From the NCBI GenBank assembly GCA_012271015.1, contig JAAXHD010000135.1, forward strand, positions 1-44,078: a stretch of DNA of 44,078 nt, given 5' to 3'. Positions within the stretch are counted from its first letter, which is position 1, and every line of letters begins with the position of its first letter. Position numbers and translations under genes: made by a program. The stretch comes from Candidatus Poribacteria bacterium. Its GTDB lineage: Bacteria > Poribacteria > WGA-4E > WGA-3G. The notes beneath the pieces are model-generated. The model searched no databases. It had not been told where the DNA came from and was given only the letters and a program-made list of their open reading frames with translations. This document shows, in pieces, positions 34,837 to 43,134 of this stretch.

Positions 34837-36972
34837 TTAAAGACCCCGTTCCCGTTTCCAAATTGTAATCACAGCTGGAATAGTCCCTAAAATGAAAAGA
34901 GCGAGACCTACCCATAGGGGCCAGACGACGGGTTGATTCCACGCCTGCCGATTTTCTGACCGTTGACCAGCATCGATGCGAATATATTTCAGCGTTCCAC
35001 CACCCAGGGAACTCGGCTTCCTGTTCTTCACCCACTGATGCGACAAACCGAAACTGACAGGATGATAGGTAAAAACCCACGGAGCGTCTCGTTGCAGCAG
35101 ATGACTCATTTCACGAATTATTGCCAACCGTTCCGGCGAGTTCTCCATATTTTTCATCTGTTCAAAGAGCCGATCGTACTCCGCGTTACCATAATTCGCA
35201 GAATTTGCACCATCGTGTCGGACTTTGCTATTTGGACCGTAGAGGAGGAACAAAAAATTTTCTGCGTCAGGATAATCGGCGTGCCATCCCCATGAGATGA
35301 TTTGGAAGTTCCCGTTCTTCACTTTGTCTCGAAATCGGTTGTAATCAGTGGTGCGGTTCTCCATTGTGATGCCGAGTTGCTCTAACTTATTTCGTATCCA
35401 TGTTAAGTATGCTGTGGCTCCTGCGGAGTTCCATGCATTATCAAAAGAGACGACGAGAGGATTTCCTTTACTATCTTGCCCGCCCGGATAGCCTGCCTCT
35501 GCGAGCAGCTGACTTGCTTCTTCAATGGACTTGCGAATAGGGCGTTGCATCACAGCATCCCAATTGTAGACATAAGAGTTTATGCCACTCTCACCCGATT
35601 CGTAGCCGAAGATACCGGGTGGAATGGGACTATGTGAACTGATACCGCGTCCGTTGATAAAGATTTCAATAAACTCCTCATAATCTAAAACGATCGAAAT
35701 GGCTTGACGGAGTTTCCGCTTTTCCTCTGTGTACCCACCGACGGTATCGTCTAGCATATTGAAAGCAAGGTATCTTGTTGTCGGTTGGACATTAGTTCGC
35801 AACAGGATACCCTTTGTTTTCATTGCTTCACTTGCCCTCGGATCGCCTGTATCATTGAACGTGACGGCACTGTCAAACGTATCCGAAGAGATAGTAGAAG
35901 TATCATAGTACCCCTGTAAGAATTTATTCCAGCGCGGAATGTATTCCTTTTCCAATTTGTAGACGACTCTTGGAATAAACGGAACAATTTCCCATGCGTC
36001 GTCCAAAAGTCCAGTTTCCCTATCACCGGGTTCCCCACTTGATGGGTAGCGCACCACCCGAAAATTCTCATTCTTGACGAGAACTATCTCTTTATGTGCC
36101 AGAAGGGTTTCTATCCGATAAGCACCCGTTCCTACAGGAAACCTGTCAATCGTGATGTTTCGATCTTTGACAGCCGGTTGACTGTAAAAATCAATAGCCT
36201 CTTTCGGCATTGGTGAAAAGAACGGCATCGCTAACCAATAGACAAACTGCGGATACTTCGTCATAAGGATAATCCGATAGGTGTACCGATCGACGACTTC
36301 GACACCGGGGAAAGAAGCATCGTTTTGTCCGTTAGCTATAGCGACTGAATACGCCTCCATGCCAAGAATATAATCCTTCAGCGTGCTAAGAATAGGGCAG
36401 GCAACGCTCGGATCCGCCATCCGTTTGATCTGATAAACATAATCCGCAGCGATGAGTTCACGCGTGCCCGTCATCGGGAAGTCTTTGACCTCGTTGAACC
36501 CCTTGACGTCCGATTTTGTTAAGTTTCGGTAACGCCACTCTCCGTCTTCAGTCTTCGCAAAACAGGGGTGTTGTTGATACCTAATTCCCGGACGGATACG
36601 AACTTCATAAACGGCACGCGCCACTGATTCGGCAGAAGCATTGGGTGGTAACTGTTGTCCGTTAGCATCGAAGTAGTAGGGTTGTGGTACCGCCTCTGCT
36701 GTCAGGGGGATGAGTTCATAAGGTCTTTTCAAGTAATGATATTGCAACGGCGGCTCATAAATCTGCTGGATGAACCTGTATTCGTCCGAACTGTAGGAAA
36801 TCGCTGGATCGAAATGTTTTGGCTCTTCACTGAATGTATTGTAGTAAATCTCTTGATCGTGCTGAGACTTCGGATACGGATTATTCGGCACACCACAACC
36901 GACGCAGAAAAGAACCAGTGTTAAGGCTAAGCTACATCGGAGACCTGATAATTTCGGCAATTTCATTCGCAT
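34837..36972 (-). CDS. peptide ABC transporter substrate-binding lipoprotein (OppA/DppA type) with C-terminal helix
   Basis: A 711-residue extracellular solute-binding family 5 protein. The lipobox LVLFCVGC predicts acylation at Cys26. Family features include EEPKHFDPAISYSS, YEVRIRPGIRYQ, DYVYQIKRMADP, GTGAYRIE and YPDAENFLFLLYGPNSK. The last ~30 residues add a hydrophobic helix (WPLWVGLALFILGTIPAVIT) and a basic end, unusual for a lipidated binding protein, so both ends may be membrane-anchored. It probably binds oligopeptides. ATG 36972 has AGGTGAAGAACG upstream. The OppB gene follows across repeat copy C. Confidence 0.9.
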   Translation of the reverse strand: MRMKLPKLSGLRCSLALTLVLFCVGCGVPNNPYPKSQHDQEIYYNTFSEEPKHFDPAISYSSDEYRFIQQIYEPPLQYHYLKRPYELIPLTAEAVPQPYYFDANGQQLPPNASAESVARAVYEVRIRPGIRYQQHPCFAKTEDGEWRYRNLTKSDVKGFNEVKDFPMTGTRELIAADYVYQIKRMADPSVACPILSTLKDYILGMEAYSVAIANGQNDASFPGVEVVDRYTYRIILMTKYPQFVYWLAMPFFSPMPKEAIDFYSQPAVKDRNITIDRFPVGTGAYRIETLLAHKEIVLVKNENFRVVRYPSSGEPGDRETGLLDDAWEIVPFIPRVVYKLEKEYIPRWNKFLQGYYDTSTISSDTFDSAVTFNDTGDPRASEAMKTKGILLRTNVQPTTRYLAFNMLDDTVGGYTEEKRKLRQAISIVLDYEEFIEIFINGRGISSHSPIPPGIFGYESGESGINSYVYNWDAVMQRPIRKSIEEASQLLAEAGYPGGQDSKGNPLVVSFDNAWNSAGATAYLTWIRNKLEQLGITMENRTTDYNRFRDKVKNGNFQIISWGWHADYPDAENFLFLLYGPNSKVRHDGANSANYGNAEYDRLFEQMKNMENSPERLAIIREMSHLLQRDAPWVFTYHPVSFGLSHQWVKNRKPSSLGGGTLKYIRIDAGQRSENRQAWNQPVVWPLWVGLALFILGTIPAVITIWKRERGL

Positions 36973-37067
36973 CGTTCTTCACCTGCCATGTTTAGGCATT
37001 CAATCAAGATTTGGAGCGGTTACAAAATCCTCGGACCGTGTGGAGCATTCCGGGCGAGGAACGGAGA

Positions 37068-38144
37068 TTAAAATGAATATAGAACGGTTAACGACACCAA
37101 AGGACCGAACTTAAAAGCATCACTCTCCTCATATACACCATCAAGGAAAGCATCAGTATCATCATAAAGCGTCTCTTGGCGCAAGGGAAGCATCATTGTC
37201 ACAGACAATGGGATATTATAGGGCGTTGCGACCGACGCGCCTACAGATGCCATACTGAAACGGAGCCCAGTATTGATATCCTGCTCTCCTGCCCAATACG
37301 CGTAAGATTGATAAGAGCCAAAATAACCTGCTTGAAACGAGATCCAATTATTAAAACGGTAATTTAAATTGGCTGTGTAAGTCAGTTCTCTGGAACCGCG
37401 ATAGGTTTTGCTGTTTTCGTAGAACGGAAACTTCCCACGGATGCCGATGTTGGCACCCAACCCTTTGTAAAGAGGAAGGCTGTAATGTAAATCTGCGATC
37501 GGATTAAAGGTACCGGTCCCAAATTGGATATGGAGATGTTCAAGTCCTGCATCTCCTAACTTCCAAGGATCTTCTTCAGTCTTGCCAAACGGAATTGTCG
37601 TTCCGATACGACCCATTAAAAGATCACTTTCCACCAAGAAATTTGCCGTACGGTATCCGAAAAAAAGATCCACATCTCTGGGACCTGCATAAGTCTCATT
37701 TCGATGGTGATTGTTTCGATTGCGTAAAATTGCTTCCAGTTCTGTTTGCGTAACCGGTTCAATTTCTTCAATAGTTGCCTCTTGAACTTTGGTCTCGTAA
37801 GGCGCATTGGCTTCCAGTATCCACTGAGAACTGAGGTGATACTTCAAGCCAATATCAATACGGAAAATATTCAGCGTAACGTGGTGTCGATGGAGCGGGA
37901 CATCTATTACTTTTCTGTCTGGTGAGATCCCTTTTGTTTCTAAGTGTCCACCTTGTGCGTCAAACCATCGCATCATACTGAAAGAACTCTGAAATCTCTT
38001 CATCTCTCCTGAAGTCAAACTGACTTCACCAATCCCACCCCGTGGAATCGTGGGATTGCTTCACGCGCCTCAGCTTTCTTGAGGGAAACCGAGGGAAAAA
38101 AAGATGAATTGAAGACAGAAAAGTAGAAAAAAAATTCTTACCAT
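37068..38144 (-). pseudogene. outer-membrane beta-barrel protein gene, interrupted after the signal peptide
   Basis: ATG 38144 overlaps the TAA of the aldo/keto reductase gene (TAATG) and encodes a signal peptide (MVRIFFLLFCLQFIFFSLGF). The frame then meets TGA at codons 25 and 28. The same frame stays open afterwards (NPTIPRGGIGEVSLTSGEMK), giving a ~300-residue barrel of alternating strands that ends LTVLYSF with a C-terminal Phe. Palindromic stretches (AATCCCAC...GTGGGATT; GAAGTCAGTTTGACTTC) lie between. Another frame through a T7 run near 38100 reads KKAEAREAIPRFHGVG. So this is nonsense-mutated, frameshifted in T-runs, or affected by base-call error. Ligand or function unknown. Confidence 0.65.
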
Positions 38145-39094
38145 TATAGCGGATCTCCATCCGTTTCCAAGTTAAGCCATTCCATTTCAGCATCGGAAAG
38201 TTCAAGTGCCATTGCACCGAGCGAAGAGTCCATCTCCGTTAAAGTTACAGGTCCAACGATTGGAAAAACGGGAAATGGAATATTCAGGCAGTATGCGAGG
38301 GAGACCTGAATTGGGGAATAGCCATATTTCGCACCTAATTTCTGTGCGCGTCCGAGTCTTTCAAAGTTATCGTCGTTGTAATAGACGCGTACCATATCTC
38401 CGTTTTCGCGGTTCTCCGGTGTAAACGCTCCGCTAAAGAAACCGCGTGCTTGCGAGGACCAGGGCATCAACGGGAACTGGCTCTCTTTATGCCATTCGCG
38501 GGCGGCATCGTCGACGCAGACACAACCACCCCACATCGGTTCCATCGGCACAGCGAGACTAATGTTATTACTACAAGAGACGAATCCTGCCAGCCCGTTT
38601 TCGGCGGCGTAGGTGTTGGCATCAATGATACGCTGTGGTTGCCAATTAGAGGCGGCAGCCGCTCGGATGCGTCCTGCACCGATCTCGTCGTTCAGGTAAT
38701 CAATAATCGTTTCAACGGGGATCACGGGGTCGTCCCGATGGAGCATGTAAAGATCGATATAATCGGTGCGGAGTCGAATGAGACTCTCATCGAGATCGCT
38801 TTTGAGTTCTTCGGGGGAGAGGCGTGGACGCGGTACTCTGCCTTGTGGGTGCCCACCCTTGTCAATGAGGAAGACTTCGTCTCGGTTACCGCGTTGCCGC
38901 ATCCAGAGGCCGATGAGCATTTCACTATCACCGCCACCATACCCGTGTGCTGTGTCAAAGGCATTTCCACCGGCTCCAATAAAAGCGTCAAGCATTTCAG
39001 TGCTGTAGTCGAATTTTACAGGTGAAAATATCATGGTACCCAGAATCAGATGCGAGATCTCTTTGCTGACTCCAGGAATTTTTATATGTTTCAT
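38144..39094 (-). CDS. aldo/keto reductase
   Basis: A 316-residue AKR. The catalytic tetrad segments are AFDTAHGYGGG (Asp and Tyr), LIDKGGH (Lys) and YMLHRDDP (His), and the NADPH-binding end reads PVFPIVGPVT. The ATG is in the context GTTTGCAATG with no classical Shine-Dalgarno. A minus-strand TATAAT is at 39162-39167. Its stop codon overlaps the start of the disrupted beta-barrel gene. The substrate is probably a sugar or aldehyde but is unknown. Confidence 0.92.
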   Translation of the reverse strand: MKHIKIPGVSKEISHLILGTMIFSPVKFDYSTEMLDAFIGAGGNAFDTAHGYGGGDSEMLIGLWMRQRGNRDEVFLIDKGGHPQGRVPRPRLSPEELKSDLDESLIRLRTDYIDLYMLHRDDPVIPVETIIDYLNDEIGAGRIRAAAASNWQPQRIIDANTYAAENGLAGFVSCSNNISLAVPMEPMWGGCVCVDDAAREWHKESQFPLMPWSSQARGFFSGAFTPENRENGDMVRVYYNDDNFERLGRAQKLGAKYGYSPIQVSLAYCLNIPFPVFPIVGPVTLTEMDSSLGAMALELSDAEMEWLNLETDGDPL

Positions 39095-39206
39095 TGCAAA
39101 CGATTTCCTTTTTTATCCGGGCAGATAGGTCGCGCCCTTTGTGATTACGGGATATAGAGAAATTATAGCAGATTTCCAATCCAAAATCCAGAAGAAAATG
39201 TGGCAA

Positions 39207-39331
39207 TCAGGACGGACACACTTTTGACGATAGGCCGCTCTCTGAGAGGCAGAGCTGACAAAAAACGCACACGGTTTCTTGACACAACCTAACAGGTTAT
39301 GCTACAGAAGAGGCATCTGCGTAAGTCCTAT
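39207..39331 (+). mobile_element. MITE-like repeat, copy 1 (upstream of the enolase-superfamily gene)
   Basis: About 125 bp that align, with gaps, to the reverse complement of 40665-40787. Both contain CACAACCTAACAGGTTATGC, an earlier TTTTGAC and GCGTAAGTCCTAT at the end. The ends recall AGGACTT...AAGTCCT inverted termini. It is non-coding and lies between divergent genes. Confidence 0.6.
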
Positions 39332-39342
39332 CAATAATATGT

Positions 39343-39372
39343 TTGACACCAATCCGAGAAATCGCATAAAAT
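39343..39372 (+). promoter_or_regulatory. putative sigma70 promoter for the enolase-superfamily gene
   Basis: TTGACA (39343-39348), an 18-nt spacer and TAAAAT (39367-39372). It begins 12 nt after the MITE-like copy ends and lies ~37 nt upstream of ATG 39409. Confidence 0.55.
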
Positions 39373-39408
39373 TTCAGTTACGAAAAACCAGAGATTGGAG
39401 GGAAACCG

Positions 39409-40422
39409 ATGAAGATTACAGGCTTTGAATACCGGACCATCTCTATTCCTTTTATTCCCGCAATACAGGAACATTCAGGCATGGATTACCCGACTACCTT
39501 GGTTTGGGTACATACAGATGAAGGATTGACAGGGTTGGGTGAGAGCAATTCCCTGAACAGCGATATTACAGACCAAGCTGACCAGATTGCTGAAAGGTAC
39601 GTCGGCAAGAATCTATGGGATATTGATCTCGCCTCGGAGTCATTTGTTTTCCAATGTGCCTTTTACGACTTAGCAGGACAAGCGTTGGGGGTGCCTGCAT
39701 ATAAACTAATCGGTGAAAAATATAGGGATAGCGTTGAACTCGCCTATTGGTCGCCACCGATGCCAGCGGAAGCGACAGCGGCAGAGGCGGAACGCGCCGT
39801 GAACATGGGTTTTCGGGTACATAAACTCAAGGCTCGGAAAGCGAATATTGTCGAAACCGCGCGTCTCATTGAAAAAGCGTGCGGACCTGATTTCCAGATC
39901 CGTGTCGACCCAAACACGGAATTTGGAGATTTGGAAACCGGTCTCCGACTTGCAGAGGAATTGCTCCCGTATAACATTGAAGTCTACGAAGATCCAATTC
40001 GTTTTGAGGATTTGTCTTGGTACCGCCAGATGCGGGAAGCGGTGGAGGTGCCAGTCGCCCGACATCTGGGAGCACCGCCAGGGATCTTAGAGAATATCCT
40101 CGCCGGTGCGGTGGATGCGGTCAATATGGGTGGAAACGTAGTAGGGCTCCGTAAAAGTGCCGCCGTTGCCGAAGCCGCAGATCTACCGATCTGGGTGCAA
40201 ATCTTTGCGTTCGGTTCATGCGTCGCTTCGACGTTCGCGGCACACATCGCATGTACACTGCCAAATTGCACAATGCCAATTGATGAGCTCCCTCACATCC
40301 GCATTGACGATCTCTCTGGCGGCAGTATGGATATCTCAGACGGTGCAATCAATCTTTCAGATGCGCCGGGATTGGGGATCAGTCTTGATATGGATGCCGT
40401 GGAAAGGTATCGGATCCGTTAG
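39409..40422 (+). CDS. enolase-superfamily (mandelate racemase/muconate lactonizing type) enzyme
   Basis: A 337-residue protein with the N-terminal capping domain (MKITGFEYRTISIPF) and a barrel domain. The KxK catalytic pair is K139/K141 in HKLKARK. Metal ligands D167 (VDPN) and E194 (YEDPI) are present, but the third ligand site usually written ADES reads VARHLG (R218, H219). An acidic residue is thus replaced at one Mg ligand, which questions classical chemistry. The family abstracts the alpha-proton of carboxylates. GGAGGG is close to the ATG. It is monocistronic and flanked by two inverted MITE-like copies. Confidence 0.86.
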   Translation: MKITGFEYRTISIPFIPAIQEHSGMDYPTTLVWVHTDEGLTGLGESNSLNSDITDQADQIAERYVGKNLWDIDLASESFVFQCAFYDLAGQALGVPAYKLIGEKYRDSVELAYWSPPMPAEATAAEAERAVNMGFRVHKLKARKANIVETARLIEKACGPDFQIRVDPNTEFGDLETGLRLAEELLPYNIEVYEDPIRFEDLSWYRQMREAVEVPVARHLGAPPGILENILAGAVDAVNMGGNVVGLRKSAAVAEAADLPIWVQIFAFGSCVASTFAAHIACTLPNCTMPIDELPHIRIDDLSGGSMDISDGAINLSDAPGLGISLDMDAVERYRIR

Positions 40423-41063
40423 AGAATAACAATCACCGGTCAGCGATCAGTTGGCGAGGTGTTTTTGATAGGGTGTTTCCCCTTGCTTGGGTGTTTCCGA
40501 CAGCTTGAGCGGTAAAGACCAGCGACCCCTGGGTTTATAACGGAGATGTCACCTTTCTCTATGAAGCCTCGATGGACATAGATAGAGCGAAACTCAACAC
40601 ACAAATCACTTTCGAGATAGAAAAGCGTTGGGTTTTCCCTAAAAATTGTGCTTTTTTCTATTTTATAGGACTTCCGCAGGTTGCTCTTTTGTAGCATAAC
40701 CTGTTAGGTTGTGCCACACATCGCCTGTGTTTTGAGACGCTCCCTCTCCCACAGCGCGGGCTACGGTCAAAATTGCGGAAGTCCTATTTTATAGTGGAGC
40801 CCGTAATGACTTACACACTCAGACATCGTTTTATGAACGTGTGAATGTTCGTCTCAGGGATGCACAGGAAACCAAGGGTTTCATATCCTACAAGCGTAAA
40901 CATATTTTCGGATTTTACTATAATTTGACAAGACAAAAGGTATTTCCGCGTGTAGAATGATTGCCAGTCTCTTCATCAATCTAACTTTCTTCGGAAAAGA
41001 TGCTAAAATCTCGTAAAAAATAAACGTTTTCCGAAAAAATAGGCATCTTTTTTCAATTTTAGT
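40423..41063. other. non-coding gap with several repeats
   Basis: About 640 bp with no credible gene. It contains a TCAG-type repeat remnant and a ggcgaggtgttttt/gggtgtttcccc stretch (40435-40500), the MITE-like copy 40665-40787, a caggaaaccaagggtttc stretch (~40868-40885) related to 7575-7620, and AT-rich sequence leading to the consensus promoter at 41064. Confidence 0.5.
40665..40787 (-). mobile_element. MITE-like repeat, copy 2 (downstream of the enolase-superfamily gene)
   Basis: About 123 bp bounded by perfect 14-bp terminal inverted repeats ATAGGACTTCCGCA (40665-40678) and TGCGGAAGTCCTAT (40774-40787). A palindromic AACCTGTTAGGTT block lies inside. It aligns in opposite orientation to 39207-39331. 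No transposase is encoded. Confidence 0.7.
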
Positions 41064-41092
41064 TTGACAAAAACTTTTTTAAGGTGTATAAT
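41064..41092 (+). promoter_or_regulatory. perfect consensus sigma70 promoter
   Basis: TTGACA (41064-41069), exactly 17 nt, TATAAT (41087-41092). It drives the G+C-rich gene block that follows. Predicted start near 41099. The leader to the GspC/PilP-like gene would be ~520 nt, enough for an RNA regulator, although none was recognised. Confidence 0.8.
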
Positions 41093-41202
41093 TAGAATAC
41101 AGTCTTCTACTTCTGCAAGGGAATCGCGCGAATGACGGGCGAATGTATCCCATGGATGTAGCAGCATTTCTGAGAAATGGCTTACGACTTAAAGGATAAT
41201 AG

Positions 41203-41331
41203 ATGATGAAGGTGTCAGTGAAAGCATATCTTTTTGAGAAAAAGAGGAGGGGTAATTTTCGGGTGCTGCGTGTGCCTGAAGCCTTGTGTGGTTTGACACG
41301 GTGTCCCCCCCCCTCACTTCACAAAAGTTAA
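41203..41331 (+). CDS. possible 42-residue ORF, unknown
   Basis: ATG 41203 with AAAGGA six nt upstream opens a basic peptide (MMKVSVKAYLFEKKRRGNFR) that ends in RCPPPSLHKS after a nine-C run (41305-41313). It is the first possible gene after the consensus promoter. The C-run is a slippage site that could extend or change the frame. No family is recognised. It may be a truncated gene. Confidence 0.3.
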   Translation: MMKVSVKAYLFEKKRRGNFRVLRVPEALCGLTRCPPPSLHKS

Positions 41332-41616
41332 GTATTTTACAGACACCAAGCCGATTTCATTCGGGTGTGAAAGCCCATCACACTCCCCTATTTTCACTTC
41401 AAACCCCCTTGGTAGCTCGCCTACACGTGCTTCCAGGGCTTTTTGTGTTGCACATACGCACAACTTCTCTACACAACCCCAAACTTATATAATTGTTTTC
41501 AAGCCACTGCCCCACTAAAGGACTATGCCCATGCCTATAAACATTCACCAAACATTTCAAGGAAAGTTTCATATCTGTAACAGGTGCCACAGCCATCAAG
41601 GGTCTGGGTGAAAACG
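41332..41616 (+). other. leader/intergenic stretch without a credible gene
   Basis: About 285 bp of C-rich, A-poor sequence between the small ORF and the GspC/PilP-like gene. Short frames exist but lack ribosome sites and family signatures. Nothing more was recognised. Confidence 0.4.
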
Positions 41617-42203
41617 ATGTTCAAAGTCTCCGAAACGCTTTTCTATAACGGTCTGTCGTTCATGTTGCTGTGTGGTCTGTTTGGACTGGTGGTCTTTTTC
41701 CGTCAGCAAGCAGAAGTGCTATCTTCCGAGGTGCCACAGGGAGAGACATCCGCAGTGAGAGACGGAGATGGGGGTCCCAATCCGCCCGGGGGTTCCATCT
41801 CTGCCCGCCGGCGTGCTTTCGATACAGGCGTGCGTCATAAGCCGCCGCACCGCACCCCCTTCGCGGATACCATTGACAGCGACTTCTACCAAACGATCAT
41901 TAGAAATAACCTATTCGCTCCACTCGGCACGGTGTTGACCCCCGACCCCGAGCCCGGGACACACCTATCCCTGGTGGGGACGTTTCCCTGGTGGGGACGT
42001 TCGTCTCCGAGGACCCCGCGGCCTCGTCGGTGTTGGTGAAAAACACCATCACGGGTCGTCATCACCGGCTGTCTGTGGGTGAAGGGGTTGGGGATTTCCA
42101 CGTCCTGTCGGTAGAGCCGAAACAGGTGCGTTTCTATCATCACGGCACAGAGGTGATCTTACACCTGCCTGAAACCGTCTTTCTCAACGCCAAAAGGAGA
42201 TAA
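41617..42203 (+). pseudogene. GspC/PilP-like secretion protein gene, frameshifted by a 17-bp tandem duplication
   Basis: Residues ~8-30 form a membrane anchor (FYNGLSFMLLCGLFGLVVFF). A Pro/Gly-rich linker follows, then the GspC homology-region-like part (FYQTIIRNNLFAPLGT, LSLVGTF, SSVLVKNTITGRHHRLSVGE, VLSVEPKQVRFYHHG). At 41968-42001 TCCCTGGTGGGGACGTT is repeated exactly and throws the frame. Deleting one 17-bp unit restores an intact 189-residue protein. GspC/PilP proteins link the inner-membrane platform to the secretin. ATG 41617 has GGGTGA upstream. It may be phase-variable, broken or an assembly artefact. Confidence 0.65.
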
Positions 42204-42207
42204 CGCT

Positions 42208-42729
42208 ATGTTCCGAAACTGCGTCTGTATCCTGCTTTTGATGTGCTTGCTGGTGGCGATGGGCTGCCGTCAGTTTGATGGACACAAGGGGGCCGGGTCG
42301 CCGGCACCGCCTGAGGTGTCCGCGTCGCCCCTGACGGGGGAGCCGGCAGTGCCCCTCGCGTGGGTCTCCGCAACACACGTGCCTGCGGGACCCCCCGACA
42401 CCGATGTGAAACCGCACACCGATCCCCTCGACCGCCCCGGGTTTCCGGTTTTGCCGTGCCCTGCTGTCCCAGAGGACGTGCCTGAGCACCTCCGTTTCCC
42501 GTGTGGGTTGCGGGGGGTGTATCATACCACACGCGACCTGTCGCCTTGCGAGGCACGCCGGCTGGCGAGTATCTTCACAGCGATCGTCAGGGACTACAAT
42601 CCGGGGCGGGAGCGTGCTGCGGTGTGGCCTGCCTTCCTCGCCGCGGAGAAGGCGTATCGTGCCCACGCCGCACAGACATTCGGTGAGCCCTTGGCCGGCA
42701 CGCTTGGCGGGAGCCGATATGAGTGGTAA
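42208..42729 (+). CDS. proline-rich lipoprotein, unknown
   Basis: A 173-residue protein. AAGGAG is eight nt before the ATG. The signal peptide has a lipobox (LLVAMGC, lipidation at Cys20). The first half is Pro/Ala-rich, and the second half is more globular (GLRGVYHTTRDLSPCEARRL, AAEKAYRAHAAQTFGE). It starts four nt after the GspC/PilP-like stop. The stop TAA at 42727 is followed by an open stretch in the same frame into the next ORF, so the protein may originally have been longer. In pilus or secretion operons a lipoprotein at this place often assists secretin assembly, but that is inference. Confidence 0.65.
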   Translation: MFRNCVCILLLMCLLVAMGCRQFDGHKGAGSPAPPEVSASPLTGEPAVPLAWVSATHVPAGPPDTDVKPHTDPLDRPGFPVLPCPAVPEDVPEHLRFPCGLRGVYHTTRDLSPCEARRLASIFTAIVRDYNPGRERAAVWPAFLAAEKAYRAHAAQTFGEPLAGTLGGSRYEW

Positions 42730-42759
42730 TATGCCCAAGCCTGGGCGTTCCCTGAAATC

Positions 42760-43104
42760 ATGGAATGTTTTATCACAGAAAGAGACCCCGAAAGGTTAGA
42801 CAATTTCGTATCGGCGTTTTCTATTGCGATGGGGGATCGGTCTATAGATCACAACGAAGTTCAGTTGTTAGATGGTCGGACGTTTCGGATGCGATACAAC
42901 CATAAGTATGTGTTCAGATACAACTATCTGGAGGGTGTTCCGGTGACCCTTCGAGATGAGACGGCCTCCACCCCGGGAGAGCCGCGTCCTGAAGTCGTGA
43001 TTGATGTGCTGAACACCTCCGATGCCGAGCTCGAACGTCTCAGTGGCTGGGATTTTCGGATCAACCCGATAACGATGCAACCTTTTCAGGAGCCACGTCC
43101 CTGA
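42760..43104 (+). CDS. hypothetical protein, possibly the C-terminal part of the preceding lipoprotein
   Basis: A 114-residue ORF (MECFITERDPERLDNF to FQEPRP). It has no ribosome site, and the same frame runs back without another stop to the TAA of the lipoprotein gene, reading YAQAWAFPEI. The two together would give a ~298-residue lipoprotein interrupted by one TAA. No family is recognised. The DFRINPITMQPFQ end suggests a small globular or periplasmic domain. Confidence 0.5.
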   Translation: MECFITERDPERLDNFVSAFSIAMGDRSIDHNEVQLLDGRTFRMRYNHKYVFRYNYLEGVPVTLRDETASTPGEPRPEVVIDVLNTSDAELERLSGWDFRINPITMQPFQEPRP

Positions 43105-43134
43105 AACCTTCTCAACCCAAAGGAGAGAAACATA

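Noticed and set aside
38060..38080. TGA codons of the beta-barrel gene as selenocysteine or glycine recoding
   Set aside because: There are two TGAs three codons apart in a linker just after a signal peptide, not at a redox site, and other genes in the window end in TGA. Disruption or base-call error is simpler.
40440..40697. 85-residue minus-strand ORF
   Set aside because: It is made of repeat-derived and AT-rich sequence overlapping the MITE-like element, with no ribosome site and no family features.
41286..41492. 68-residue plus-strand ORF in the leader of the G+C-rich operon
   Set aside because: It starts within the sequence before a nine-C run, has no ribosome site and a composition typical of chance frames.
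42184..42738. 184-residue minus-strand ORF over the lipoprotein gene
   Set aside because: It is a high-G+C antisense shadow. The plus-strand frame has a ribosome site, signal peptide and lipobox.
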